Shown piece after piece: positions 21,681 through 33,664 of a DNA stretch of 64,000 nt. Position numbers and translations under genes: made by a program. This DNA comes from Chelonoidis abingdonii. Its lineage: Eukaryota > Chordata > Testudines > Testudinidae. The stretch spans positions 14,483,917 through 14,547,916 of the forward strand of contig NC_133777.1 of assembly GCF_003597395.2 (NCBI RefSeq), in the 5' to 3' direction. A model generated the notes under the pieces. It saw only the letters and a list, made by a program, of their open reading frames with translations, ran no database searches and was not told the DNA's origin. Numbering within the stretch: position 1 is the stretch's first letter; each line of letters begins with the position of its first letter.

Positions 21681-22481
21681 GCAGGGTGTGACTTGGCTCT
21701 GCCTTTGAACCATGTGACCGTGGTCAAGGCTACAACAGGTCTCCCAAGTTCTGAGCCAGTACATTACTCAGTGGGCCAAGCGACACTCTTCATCTGTAGT
21801 CCTGTCTCTACTCACATCAGTTTTACACTAGTGATGTAGCCCCACTGGAGAATTAGACTCTCTGTGCCTGAGTTTAGCCCTCTATTGTGAGGTGTAATTA
21901 ATATTTTCCCTTTGGCAGCAAATGCACAGTATTGATGCTGTAGATAACACTGCTTAGTAGTGGGAACTTGCAACACTTCTGTCTGAGCTACTAGGACTTC
22001 CAGTTTTGCTTGCAGCACACACTCTTTACAGGCCCCAAAACTTGTATTTGTATTCACAGTTTGTAGGTTGGTGTCCAGCTCTGGGTACATCCCTACTACT
22101 TCCCTGATGTGACTTCAGCAATATCAGTGGCGACACACCAGGGATGAATTTGGCCCATATAATACATAGTGATTGAATGTGGCTCACTCAGTGTGTGCAC
22201 ATCTAGGGCCAGATAATCAGCTGGCAAAAATCAGGAAAGCTCCACCCTTTATGCTGGCCTAGCCACCTACGACTATAGTAGGGCCATCATCTGGTGTAAG
22301 GCCTGTATATACGCTCCTTGCTACTCTGTTCTCCCAAGCTGCTGGCATAGCCAAGGAAAAGGTAGGCTGACTGAGGTTTCCTTATGTCCCAATGTTCCCT
22401 GCTGGGTATCAATTCCTTAGCATCATTGGCAGCAGCTGCCAGCAACGCCAAGGGACAGATACTACAGCCACCTAAAGGATG
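21681..22481. other. Unassigned non-coding DNA
   Basis: No gene or recognised element up to the hAT pair. Confidence 0.4.
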
Positions 22482-22489
22482 CTCTAGGC

Positions 22490-22821
22490 CAGTGGTTCCC
22501 AAACTTGCTCCGCCGCTTGTGCAGAGAAAGCCCCTGGTGGGCCGGGCCAGTTTTTTTACCTGCCACATGCACAGGTTTGGCCAATCATGGCTCCCACTGG
22601 CCACGGTTCACTGCTCCAGGCCAAGGGGAGCTCCTGGAAGCAGCAAACAGTATGTTCCTCGGCCTGCGCCACTTCCAGCAGCTCCCATTGGCCTGGAGTA
22701 GTGAAACATGGCCACTGGGAGCCGTGATCAGCTGAACCTGCGGATGCAGCAGGTAACAAACTGGCCTGGGCCGCCAGGGGCTCTCTCTGCACAAGCGGCG
22801 GAACAAGTTTGGGAACCACTG
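22490..22821 (+). mobile_element. hAT foldback element, 332 bp, perfect target duplication
   Basis: Ends CAGTGGTTCCCAAACTTG and CAAGTTTGGGAACCACTG are perfect inverted repeats. The inverted similarity continues for about 150 bp on each side, so nearly the whole element can fold into one hairpin. Flanks are identical CTCTAGGC 8-mers (22482-22489 and 22822-22829). Frames on both strands are similar to each other because of the palindrome. No transposase is present. Confidence 0.95.
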
Positions 22822-22829
22822 CTCTAGGC

Positions 22830-23530
22830 AAGTGGTTCTCAAACTATTTTTTTTTTCCACAGACCACTTGAAAATTGGTGAGGGTCTCGGCGGACCACTT
22901 TATGATCTTTCCAAATGTTGTTTGTACCATTAGCTAACTACTGTAAAGCGCTTTGGATAAAAACGCTATATAAAAAAAACAATGTTTTTGTTCTACAAAT
23001 AAAAGTACACAACTCATATTTTAATATCAGTAGTCTTACGTTTCTATTACGATGGATGTGCCCTCTTTCCCCTGCCATGGCAATCTCCAAGCTGGGGCTG
23101 AGAAGGAGGGGGTTTCTCCCTCTCTCCTCCACCACAGCAGCCCCAGATCTGAGGTTGGGAAGAAGAGGGGTCTCTCCCCCACCACAGCAGCCACAGAGCT
23201 GGGACTGGGGAGGAGGATTGTCTTTCCCCGGCAGCCGCAGCCCTGGAGCTAGGGAAAGTCGCCGCTTTCTCTGGCCACCACAGCCCTGCACATCCTAAAT
23301 TCCACCCCCTTCTCACCCCACTGCCCCCTTCCACCTACCCACCAAGGCCACCACCTCACCTTACATGTGCGTCTTCTCCAGGGTCCAGGCACCTAATTAG
23401 TGGAGCCACACCTGCACGGCTCCACTAATTAGGTGAGTGGCCCTTCATTCTCTCATGTGCAGCCACCTTAGAGGGAACTATCCATAGACCACCTGAATGG
23501 AGTTCATGGACCACAGTTTGAGAACCTCTG
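22830..23530 (+). mobile_element. Second hAT element abutting the first, about 701 bp
   Basis: Starts AAGTGGTTCTCAAACTA (first base changed from C) and ends CAGTTTGAGAACCTCTG. The left flank CTCTAGGC (22822-22829) is shared with the upstream element. The right flank CTTTAGGT (23531-23538) matches it at six of eight positions. The interior includes a GC-rich stretch with repeated 'caccacagcagcc(c/a)cag' units that gives several spurious frames. No transposase is recognised. Confidence 0.88.
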
Positions 23531-23538
23531 CTTTAGGT

Positions 23539-25883
23539 TAGGATAGAAGATCAGATCAGATCAGGGTGTGTTCAGAATCAGAAAAGCACATAGGTCACAC
23601 CCCACCACAGCTCTGGGTCAGAGTGCCCAGTTAAATGCCTGGCCGGATTCAGCTAGAGTGCCCAGTTTAACCATCTGGATAATGTAATCTATGGGGGCGG
23701 CAAGAGAGAGAACTCAGTGGTTATTTCTCTATTACTCACAGACAGGAGCATTTATCCCAGCAACCCCTTCCATGCCATCACATGACATCTTACCTGATAA
23801 AAGCAGGGATTAGCATAGAACCCGAACCTGGAATCCGTACAAAGTCTGATGTCTCTATAGTTCAAACAGAAATCAAGCTTAATAACCACAGAGAAGGATT
23901 CAGGTGAATCATCCATTTGTGCACAGTACTGACGTCTAAGGCTCAGCTTCTTTTTATGCTGGAACTTTGTGTCATCTTTGTTTCCAATCATTCTTTTTGG
24001 GAAAAAAAAGAAGAGGTGTAGACGGGAATGGTGATGTTCTTTTATTACAATAAAGCCCTCCTAAAGGGTGGTCACCCAGCGCTTCCTTTCAATAACAGAA
24101 AGAGTATCTAACCTACTGCTTTTGCTGCTGTGCTTTCACCCTGCACATATTAAGCTCCTTATTTTTTAATCAGAAGCTCCTATGACATTAAGCTGTAGAC
24201 TTTTTTTGATCATTTGCCATGATAAAGTGAAAAAAATTCCATGAGTCGCTGACAGATCATCATCTCTTCCATATGCAATAGAAACCTGCTGCTGGGAGAC
24301 ATATCCCTGGAGGAAACTGCAGTGTGTCAATTCTGCTTTGGAAAGTTTGGTGCATGACTCTTTTCCTATCAACTTCTCATTACAGTATATAAAAAAAGAA
24401 CTATTATAGGAATGATATCGCTGTATAAGAGAGAAATCACCACCATCATGTTTCAGTGATGCTCGTTATATACGGTGGTGATATACGATAACTGTCTCAT
24501 AGCCATTACATTTTTATGCATGCACCAGCTGCCATCCTTCCCCTCTTCCTAATTCCATGTCAGAACAGCACTACAGAAATCTACCAGGTACCAACAGGAC
24601 TGATTAAAATACAATAGAACACCCACCTCTTTCCAACAGTGTTCTCTGAGGGAAAACAGAGTTTCCTCTCTCCTCTTTCTCCCCACCCCTCTCTTCAGAT
24701 GGGATAAGTGCTGTGCAGAACTCCAGGCATGGCATTCAGAGGCATACAGGGCTACGACCTCACAGTGCCCCATGGGAGGTGGGATGGAGCCTAACCATGG
24801 CTCTATCTCACCCCCATAACTGGCCACCCAAGAGAGCGTAGGCAGCATCACTTAGAGGAGCTGAGCAGCTTGTGAGTTCTTACAGTGCAGATAGGTCATA
24901 TACCTGTGGTACTTCTCCATGCTGCCCCCAACACAGGTCTGGGTCACAAAAGTGCTAATCTTTTTCTAAGAAAGTTAATTTAAAAACTAAAGAGCTGATT
25001 CTGTGATCTGATGTGACTACCCAGGGAATTGACCGGCAGAGAGACAGCACAATATATTCTTATGCAATAGCTACAGAGGAATAGTTTATTATTCTTTAGC
25101 CACACCAGTCATCTCCCCATGTTAATAAACACTCTCTCTACCTAAGGGCAACTCCATTGACTGAGAGAAGAATCAGGTATGAAGGCTGTACTGAATCTAG
25201 TACAGTTACTCCAGAGTTACATACAACAAGATCGGAGTCTGGATCATGGTTCAGTGGGGCCATTTTCAAACTTGCAAATGGCTCAGCGAGTATGTTATCA
25301 TGCTCGTGGCCATGAGTTCTGGGTTCCTGTTGCTACAAACCTCAGCTGTACTGGGCACAGTCAATATTCCATGAGCTATCATCATTAAAGTAGGGAGAAG
25401 CCTAGAATTGATTACAAAGGTCTGAAGAACCAGTTTGGGGACAAGCACCCATCCTTTAGAGATATTTACCTTTCATGTATTTTGCACAGATGTGCATCTT
25501 CTCTTTTCACAGCTATCAGATGGCCTCAAATGTATTTTAACGTTATATACAAACCCCAAAACGCTCATATACCATAATACTTCTGAGTAAAATCCCTTCG
25601 TCACTAGGAGGCAACCTGCTATAGTCTGATACAACACAACTCGACCAAAACAGTTGTGAGCAGAAGGTGGGAAAAAATGTTTCCTGATATCTAGATGCCT
25701 CATTTCATTTTGTCCCTGTGATCACATGATAAAGGGCTTTAGACATAATTCTATGCAGGACAAGGGTCAGGGATTAATTTTATCAGAATTTCCCTTTGTA
25801 CAAGCGCTCAAAGGAAAGACACTGGTCATTTGAAATAAAGGAAGGAAAGACTGCCTGAAGAGGGGTAGGCTCCAGATCCAGAT
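23539..25883. other. Unassigned non-coding DNA
   Basis: No gene or recognised element over about 2.3 kb. All frames are under about 100 codons with no recognised domain. Confidence 0.4.
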
Positions 25884-26037
25884 CACAGCCCAGTCTAGTG
25901 GATAGGGCACTACGCTGGATTAAAGGGAGATGGATTCTATTCCTGATTCTGACTCTGACCTGCTGTGTGACCTTGGTCACTTCACCTCTCCATCTTGTCT
26001 AATTATAATGAAAGCTCTTTGGGGCAGGGATTGCCCC
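25884..26037 (+). repeat. MIR-like SINE, forward
   Basis: Shows the ordered phrases 'cagtctagtggatagggcac', 'ggattctattcctgattctg', 'cctgctgtgtgaccttggtc' and 'agctctttggggcaggga' of a forward MIR-like SINE. It is followed directly by a reverse CR1. Confidence 0.8.
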
Positions 26038-26038
26038 G

Positions 26039-26160
26039 AGAATCATAGAAATATAGGTCTGGAAGGGACCTAAACAGGTCATCTAGTCTATCCCCTGTGC
26101 TGAGGCAGGACTAAGTATACCTAGACCATCTCTGACAGGTGTTTTTCTAACCTGTTCTGG
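26039..26160 (-). mobile_element. CR1 3'-end fragment, reverse
   Basis: Begins 'agaatcatagaaatataggt' and continues 'ctggaagggacctaaacagg', the reverse of a CR1 3' end, and stops at 'tttctaacctgttctgg'. It is a very short 5'-truncated insertion adjoining the MIR-like SINE. Confidence 0.92.
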
Positions 26161-27715
26161 AAGGTTTTTAAGGATTGGGATCCTTGTGTGTTTGCACTGG
26201 GATGGGGGAGTTTCTGTTACTCCTTTTTTTGTGAATAGTGGGTTCCAAATATTAGCAGGACTTGATTTCTGGTAAGGATCTATTTTGTTTCTGCTGAGTC
26301 AACCCATCAGCTTACAGTGCCAGCCTGAGTCAGCTTTTATGCAGCCCAAGGGCAGTTAATGGATCTTGAAAATCCATGGCATTAATCTAGTCACCTTCTT
26401 AAATATATTCTCCCACTGCCTAGGAATTATCAGGAGGAAGTCTTCTGTTCTGACAGTACTGTACACAGACACCATTTTAGACATCCTCTTGCCTTTGTGT
26501 CTTGCATGATAAATTTACTCCTACCTTTGGGCAGCATATTACCTAGTGGAAGGTATGGAACATTGCTTTCTCCATCACTGAGCACACAAGTTTGTATCAC
26601 TGAAAATCTATGGAGAATTTCTGAAATGATGGCTGGTTGGCTGAATTTGTTTTAGCCTAAAACTTTCTTTTTCTAATGCTACAATAAAATCACTTTCCTT
26701 CCGGAAAGAGAATGGGGTCCAGTCACTTCTAGGCTAAAGGTCTTGTCCATAATAAATGAGGAGGCAGAGCCCTCTTTTTCTAATTTTACAGCCATTGTCC
26801 GAGTTTCCTTTGGTGGAGTGTTTGTATTCTGTCTCTGACATTGGGATGTGGTTATAGACTTGCTTTAGATTCACTTTTCTAGAAATCCATTGAACATATA
26901 CTGGAGAGAGAGAGAGAGAGATCACCCATCCTGTAAGTTAGCATCATATTACCTGCTCTTTATTGTTTCACATAAAATACATTTGACCATCTCATGCAAT
27001 CCCCGTTTAGTGACAATTGCAATAGCGATTTTTTTTGTGATATAGAGACCTGTCCCTTACAGACTACACAAACACTGCTAATGCATATTACATAGTGACT
27101 GATAGGTCATACACCTTACCAGTCATTATTTAATTTGAACACTGAGAAGTGGAAGGTTTCATGTAGAGCTAGAATTTCTGTTCCACAGGAAATATTGACT
27201 TTTGCAGGGCAACTCACTGGTGAGTGTGCCCCCTTGTGGCTGAGCACAGTATGGCATTCCCTCTGCATCAGGCACCTCCTGCTAACACTCACTCCAGGCC
27301 CCACAACAATCTATCCCTTCTTGAGATTCATCCTGCTAGCCAGGTTGCTCATGGTCTTGCCCCCTCCAGGGTACCAAAGAAGTTCAAATGGAACCAAATG
27401 TCCTTTCTACTGCGCACTCAGGAGTTTTCACCTCCCCTGCAGTGCTGGCTCCTAGGAGAATGCAGGTCTACCATGTCCTCTGGTTCCAATCCAGGCACTC
27501 TGCATACTAAAAACTGCTTCTTAAGATACTTTCTGCTTCCCCAGGCTGATTCCTATGTATTTATTCTCTCTCTCTCTTGAGTTTCTCTAAACCTCCCTCT
27601 CTGCCTGGGCTATAAGCCTTTTGTCCCAGCTGTCACCAACCAGCCACTTAGTCACAGCTGAGAGGTGATTGCTCCATCTATTAACCAGTTTTTGAATGCT
27701 AACGTGAGCTCTATG
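26161..27715. other. Unassigned DNA with an (AG)n tract
   Basis: No gene or recognised element apart from about ten AG units at 26901-26922. Overlapping frames at 27135-27580 have no recognised domain. Confidence 0.4.
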
Positions 27716-27719
27716 CACC

Positions 27720-28095
27720 TATCACAATGACATTTCAACAGTTCCTTTTGTTCTGAAATCAGAACAAAGCAGCGGTAATTTCAAAATTTCACCGTGAACA
27801 AAAATTTGAAACTTTTTAAATCCAAAGCATTGAAACAAACTGTTTCTACAATGTCAAAACAATATAAAATACTAAGTATGCTATATTAAATATACCGAAC
27901 AAAAATGTAAATGAAATTAATTGAACCGAGAAAGTCATAACTATTCATTTTGACTTTTTCCTGTCAAAAATTTTGTCCAAATCAATATATGTCTGCGAAA
28001 TGTTTCAGTTTTGATGAAACTGCATTTTCTTATGGAAAAGAGTTTAGTAAAAAAAAAAATATAAAAAAAAAAATTCAACAAGCTCTAGTTCTCTG
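27720..28095. repeat. AT-rich interspersed repeat, same type as 3810-3985
   Basis: Contains 'tttcaaaatttcaccgtgaa', 'cctgtcaaaaattttgtcca' and 'gtttcagttttgatgaaact', and ends 'caacaagctctagttct'. Matches by eye the layout of 3810-3985. The class is not recognised. Confidence 0.4.
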
Positions 28096-29135
28096 TATCC
28101 AATTAGCAACTCCCTGGGCCACTCAATCTTCCTATGAAGACTAATCTAATGCATAAGCTATATTTTTCCTCATTTTAAAAAGGTATTTGAAACCCAAGAT
28201 TAAAATGAGAGAGAAGTAAATTAATTGGACTCCAATTACCATCAATGGGAGTTAGATCCATTGATCTAGGGATATATATATGGCCCTAAAATTAAAATTA
28301 TTCAAATTATCTCTACACTTCTATCTATCTGAAACACTGATTGAAATACAGTCAATCATTCATCAGTCTGTTTGACAAGATTTTTCTCATCAATGGGCAA
28401 TTTCTTAAATAATAAAAGATTCAACAACTGAAGTGGAAAAACTGATTTTAACTGAATTTCCACTGAGATTTCCATGGATATCTTTAATGGTCAGAATCAA
28501 AGGAAACCACACAAAAGTTCCTCAGTTTCATAAAAAAATATTGCTAACACTCTTACATTTATAGTGAGGCAATGTAGCCAGAAAGGTTTACTTTGACATA
28601 ACTGAAAAAGAAAAAATTACAAATTATATGATTTATATAAGTTTTGTTTGTACAACATTAATAAATTATTAATAGATGTTTTAATAAATGGTTAAATCAG
28701 TTAGAGTGTCCAACAGGTTTCTTATAAGCATGGCTTATATCCTCCTACAACATCAACTGCTGTACTTATAACCATCAATAACACACACTACCCATGTTGT
28801 AATTATTATGTATTCATTATTATACCTTCTATAAGGTTATATGGAACCTTAATATAAAGTATAACTGAAAATAATCTTCAGGGGAACCCTGCTGGCCAGT
28901 TTCACCTTATGTTGACTCCAATGATCAGTAATGAATTTGGCTGTTTGGGCTCAGTTCTGTGCTTCCCTTTATTTTATAAAGATCTGTCATGAAAAGTAGA
29001 TTGAACTCAGTGCAGCTGCACCGTCTTTCCTGTTCCACTTCTCTTAATAGGATAATCAGCTAGAAACTCTCAGATCAAAATCTAGGCAGTTTCCTGTTCC
29101 CTGCTCAGGGGCAACGTGATCCTTAATGTTTCATC
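28096..29135. other. Unassigned AT-rich DNA
   Basis: No gene or recognised element. Confidence 0.4.
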
Positions 29136-29138
29136 TCA

Positions 29139-30230
29139 GGGTACGTCTACACTGCACGATTATTTCGAATTAGCTTAAACCGATATTACAAAACAGATCT
29201 AATAAAATTGGTTTAGCGCGTCCACAGTGGGATCCCGAAATCGATTGTTTGCGTCCATGGTCCAAAGCTACCATCGATTTCAGGAGCGGTGCACTGTGGG
29301 TAGCTGTTCCTCAGCTATCCCATAGTTCCCACTTCCGTGTTGAGAGCACAGTGCCTGATGGGGCAGAAAACACTGCCCCGGGTGGTGCTGGGTACAGCCT
29401 CACCCCTCCCTTTGTGAAGGCAGCAGACAACCCTTTGGCGCCTTTTTCGCGGAGTGCATTGAGCAAACGCCATAGCACAGCAATCTTTCCCTTTTTTTTT
29501 TCACGTGGTGGTGGGGGGAAATAAACTGAGGAGCTGTTCCCTGAACCACGCCAGACACTGTGTTTGAACCTACAGACATTGGGAGCTCAGCCAAGAATGC
29601 AAATAATTTTCAGAGACTGCTGTGGACTGTGGGATAGCTGGAGTCCTCAGTACCCCCTCCCTCCCTTCATGAGCGTCCATTTGAGTCTCTGGCTTCCCGT
29701 TACGCTTGTCACGCAGCGCTGTGTATCCTGCAGTTTTTTATTCAAACGCTTTGGCATTTCGTGTTCTGTAACGGAGCTGGATACAACAGATTTGTCTCCC
29801 CATACAGCGATCAGACCTAGTATCTCCCGTACGGTCTATGCTGGAGCTCTTTTTCGATTTCAAACTGCATCGCCAGCCGTGCTGATCAGAGCTCCACGCT
29901 GGACAAGCAGGAAATGTAATTCAAAAGTTCGCGGGGCTTTTCCTGTTTACCTGCCCGCTGCATCCGAGTTCAGATTGCTGTCCAGAGCGGTCAGTGCTGC
30001 ACTCTGGGATGCCGCCCGGAGGCCAATAACGTCGATTTCCGTCCACATGAACCCTAATCCGAGTTATCACTATCGAATTTAGCGCTACTCCTCTCGTTTG
30101 GGAGGAGTTCCGAAATCGATTTAAGGAGCCGTTTAACTCGATATTAATGACGACGTCGTGTGAACGGATACAGCGTTAAATCGGTATATCGGCCATTAAA
30201 CCGATTTAAAGTCGCAGTGTAGACCTGGCC
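29139..30230 (+). mobile_element. PIF/Harbinger deletion derivative, 1092 bp
   Basis: Starts GGGTACGTCTACACTGC and ends GCAGTGTAGACCTGGCC, with a perfect TCA target duplication (29136-29138, 30231-30233). Both ends resemble the 2.04-kb element at 44199-46235. Shared internal blocks include 'catacagcgatcaga', 'atgctggagctctt' and 'tccagagcggtca'. The transposase part of the larger copy is missing. The 172-codon frame at 29564-30082 lies in the conserved 3' half and shows no transposase motif. Confidence 0.9.
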
Positions 30231-31658
30231 TCAGTGTCTTGCTATCTTTCTGGTCAGATTCTCTGTAGAGTGGTAAGAGACCTAAAATTGAGGGGGAAGA
30301 AATCACCATTATGTCACGAAAGCTCATATGACTTTTTTTTTTTTTAAAGGATGTTGAGATTTATTTCTTCGATAAGGAATTAAAGTAATATAATTAGCAA
30401 AAGTGAGCAAACATAAAAATGGCTAATTGGAAAGCTAGTTAACACCACAATGAATTGCCTAATTAAAATATTAGCATCTACAGCGCTAAGGAAAACACTT
30501 CATGCCAACCTACAAAGACACTTTCATCTTTGATGGAGAATCCTGCTGGGCAAAAAGGAAAAGGAGACATTGACAGTATTATCAACATGAGGTAAATAGT
30601 GGAAGTCTCCTGTTAAAAGCACCACACTATTTGCAGAATTCTAGCACATACCAAAATAACCCCTCTCCCTTCAGATGTCTCTAGTCAAAAGTTCGGATCT
30701 GGTCCATACTATGTCAATACATTTCTTCTCTTTACAAAGAGATAAGGGATTAATTTAATGTATGTTCTGCAGTAATACCTTTAGCATTAAAGGGGCCTGC
30801 AGTGAACCAGTGACCAGAAATGGGAACTCTGATCAACCTTGCAATCCAAGCCATTCAAAAAAAAGTAATACCAAAAGTTCTTAGTTTATCTATTGGTACC
30901 TTGACACAAAAGGCCTAACCTGGCTGTAGTTAAGCCATTGGGTGTTTTGTTTTCTCTCAGAATCACAGCAATCAGAATGAGCGATGGGTGAGCCCAGAAT
31001 CACTCCCCTACCCCTTTCAATATTTCTCCCATTGATTAAACTTAGAGTTCAGCCAACTCAGAACTTGGACAGAAATGTTTTAAATGCTGATCGTTTTATC
31101 TGAACATAGTTCTAAGCTATGGTGCTCTCCCTTCAGAAAAAAGGAGTGAAAACAAATATAATCTCTTTTGTAGTTGCTCTTTTGCTAACTTGACTGCTAA
31201 CTCTTCACTTTTATTTTATTTTTTTACCATACTTGGCGGATATATGGTGCATGAAAGGAACAGAGCTGGCCAATTAATGGAAACATTCATTCTATTCACA
31301 AATGCTTATGGGAATGCTATAATTCACCACCAATATTATTCACAAGTCCCTCGAGCAGCTGTGTAAAGGAACCTCTGCTCTCTCTGTCATCCCACCCCAA
31401 CCCGTCATCCAGTACATGCATGAATATTGCATTAAGCTGCTACTGTGGTTAATATAGTGAGATTGTTACTGCTACCACCACCAGCACTTTTCATCAATGG
31501 GTCTAAAAGTACTTTATAAACAAAGGCATCGTCCGTATTTACAGAAACACAGAGAAGGTGTGGCCAAATTTTTTCAAAAACCGTGATCTTTGGATGCCCA
31601 ACTTGAGCTAACTTGGGTCTCATTCTCAGAGTCAAATCAAGCAAAGAGATAATTTCAG
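30231..31658. other. Unassigned DNA with small MIR-like trace
   Basis: Mostly unrecognised. At 31480-31560 'gcacttttcatcaatgggtc' and 'aaagtactttataaacaaag' resemble a reverse MIR-like SINE ('agcactttacatctata...gcgctttacaaa'), too short for a firm call. Confidence 0.4.
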
Positions 31659-31800
31659 AGACAAGGCGGGTGAGGCAGTATCTTTTATGGGACCATTGTC
31701 TCTCTTACCAAGAGAAGTTGATCCCATAAAAGATATTACCTCACCCACCTTGTCCCTCTAATATCATGGAACCGACACAGCTACAACATCACTGCATACA
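31659..31800 (+). mobile_element. Penelope-like fragment arranged as a palindrome
   Basis: The left arm at 31661-31693 reads 'acaaggcgggtgaggcagta' onward and is the inverse of the right arm at 31720-31752 ('gatcccataaaagatattac' onward). The piece continues 'ctctaatatcatggaaccga' and 'cagctacaacatcactgca'. These are terminal phrases of the same Penelope-like family as 20679-20766, here with two copies in head-to-head orientation about 26 bp apart. Confidence 0.65.
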
Positions 31801-32421
31801 ACAAAGGATAATTTAAGTCAGTCTGTGAAGAACTGGAAAATATTTGTATTTTTTAAATAAATATCGTATCGATGTGTTGGTGTATCTGTGTGATAGTGCC
31901 CTGTCTGAATGCAACAAACGGGAGTGTTAAAGAAACCAGGCAGGAAAGGTAGACCGATAGGCTAGATGACAAACATCCTTTCAAACAGAATAGCCAGATT
32001 TATAGCCTCCAGAAGGGACTCCTCAGCCCCAAGCCTGGTGATGAGGCTGTTTGCCAAGGCTCAGAATCTGGAGATCAAAAGTCAGTTGTTTTTGAAAGGC
32101 TCTAGCTATGTGGAGGGGGGTGGGTGAGTTGTCAGGGGCTGCAGGTTAATACAGGCTGCCTGAGAGTCGGGGTCTGTAGCAAGCAGGTTGTAACTTGGAC
32201 CCCAAGAAAACAAGGGGCACCAAGGCTAGGTCATATCTACATAGGGATTGAAGGGGAGGGTCAAGTGTAGGTAAGAGTACGCACATAGATTTCTGTTACT
32301 TTAAATCCATTTCCTCAAATGCTGTGCACCTTTCGAGAAAGATCAACTATATTTTCTTTTGAAGAAGCTGCTTCTATATCACTGCAAACTGTTACTGTTC
32401 ACTGGCTCCCAAAGAGATACT
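31801..32421. other. Unassigned non-coding DNA
   Basis: No gene or recognised element. Confidence 0.4.
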
Positions 32422-32429
32422 CTTGCAGG

Positions 32430-32938
32430 CAGGGCCAGCTCTGGCTTTTTTGCCACCCTAAGCAAAAAAAAAAACCAAACCCTGCTGGGCGGCCAGAGCC
32501 AGGGTGCAAACTTTCACTAGCGGGACTCCCTGCGCTGCAGGCGTGTCCCGGGCAGTGGAGTGTGTGCCCCGGCTATCGAGGGGGGCAGGAAGGAAGCGGG
32601 GAGAAGAGAAAGAAGGAGGGTGGCCAGGGCTTCCTGCAGCCAGGGCGCTCGCCACTCGACCTCTCCTGCCACGCCACCTGCCGAGAGGGCTTGGTGCCGC
32701 TCCGGTCAGCAGGGAGGGAAGGACGCGGGCTGCTGGGCTTGCACAGCTGACTCCCAGCAGGGTGCCCCCTTCCTCCATGCCGCCGCCTCCTACAGGGCAG
32801 CCAGAGTGATTAGCAAACAAAAGAGAAAGAAAGAAAAAAGGGGCAGCCATGCCGCCCTAGGATTGGCTGGAATGCTGTCCCTTAGAATCTGCCGCCCCAA
32901 GCACAAGTTTGCTTGGCTAGTGCCTGGAGCCAGCCCTG
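32430..32938 (+). mobile_element. Non-autonomous hAT transposon, 509 bp, perfect target duplication
   Basis: Starts CAGGGCCAGCTCTGGC and ends GCCTGGAGCCAGCCCTG, flanked on both sides by CTTGCAGG (32422-32429 and 32939-32946). Subterminal 'ttttttgccaccctaagca' and 'gccgccccaagcaca' are also inverted. The interior is GC-rich and yields many overlapping frames on both strands (32319-32979), all explained by base composition. Same terminal type as 18803-19048. Confidence 0.94.
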
Positions 32939-32946
32939 CTTGCAGG

Positions 32947-33664
32947 AGCCAAGACCCTGGGACCCGCTCACTGACATAGCTGGCAACCAAGGAGGTATAA
33001 CCTAGGGTACAACTGGGCGAAATATTTTGGCCAAAGCTGTTTTTTTGTTGTGTTTATCTGGGCAAATAAAATGCAGAGTCAGCTACATCGATGCATACAG
33101 CAAACTCATGTTGGTTTACCAATTTGGGTAAAACAAAATTCTGACTTTTTTTTTTTAATTCAAAATCAACTTGCTCAGGGTTCCTTGCTTGAGCCTACTC
33201 CTTCCCAGCAGACTATGTACTCTGCCTTCTCTTGTTCTGCTGCTCTTTACAGGATAATCCACTCCTCCGTCCCCAGCTAGTTCTAATAATTAAATCCCAC
33301 ACATCATCCCAGGGGCGGCAGGCAGGGCTAATTGTATGGAGCTGGCTGTTTAGTGCAATCAGACCACAACCCTCTAGAGACAATCATGCAAAGCCCCTTC
33401 TCAGTGCTTCAAACAGATTGCAGGACATGTTGGTGCAAATCCAGCACTACCAGGTACAGCTCAGGTATTGCTGGAAATGGTTACTGGTGCAAGCTGTCTT
33501 GCAGAGCAGGGCATATCTACCCAGAGAGTTGCAGGCAGGGGATCATGACATTGAATCCATTAACATGCTGCACCATCTCCCAGTTTCAACAGCGAAGCTG
33601 TAGAAAACAGAGACATTACAGACAGTGGAAGCTGTATGTATTTTGCCTCCCCAAGCATGTCAGT
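32947..33664. other. Unassigned non-coding DNA
   Basis: No gene supported. The segment near 33000-33160 has phrases like those of the AT-rich repeat at 27720-28095 ('gggcgaaatattttggccaa') but is not delimited. Confidence 0.35.

Noticed and set aside
21276..21839. 187-codon forward open frame, the longest in the window
   Set aside because: It runs through a palindromic short repeat and a reverse SINE tail and shows no known domain or exon-like context.
29564..30082. 172-codon forward open frame
   Set aside because: It lies wholly inside the 1092-bp Harbinger derivative, its counterpart in the 2037-bp copy is broken, and no transposase or host domain is recognisable.
32319..32979. Cluster of overlapping frames up to 143 codons on both strands
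   Set aside because: All lie in the GC-rich interior of the 509-bp hAT element; low stop frequency is explained by base composition.
33310..33340. Candidate left terminus 'caggggcggcaggcagggc' for the hAT fragment ending at 33867
   Set aside because: Flanking 8-mers do not match those at the right end and the intervening 300 bp shows no hAT-like subterminal sequence.
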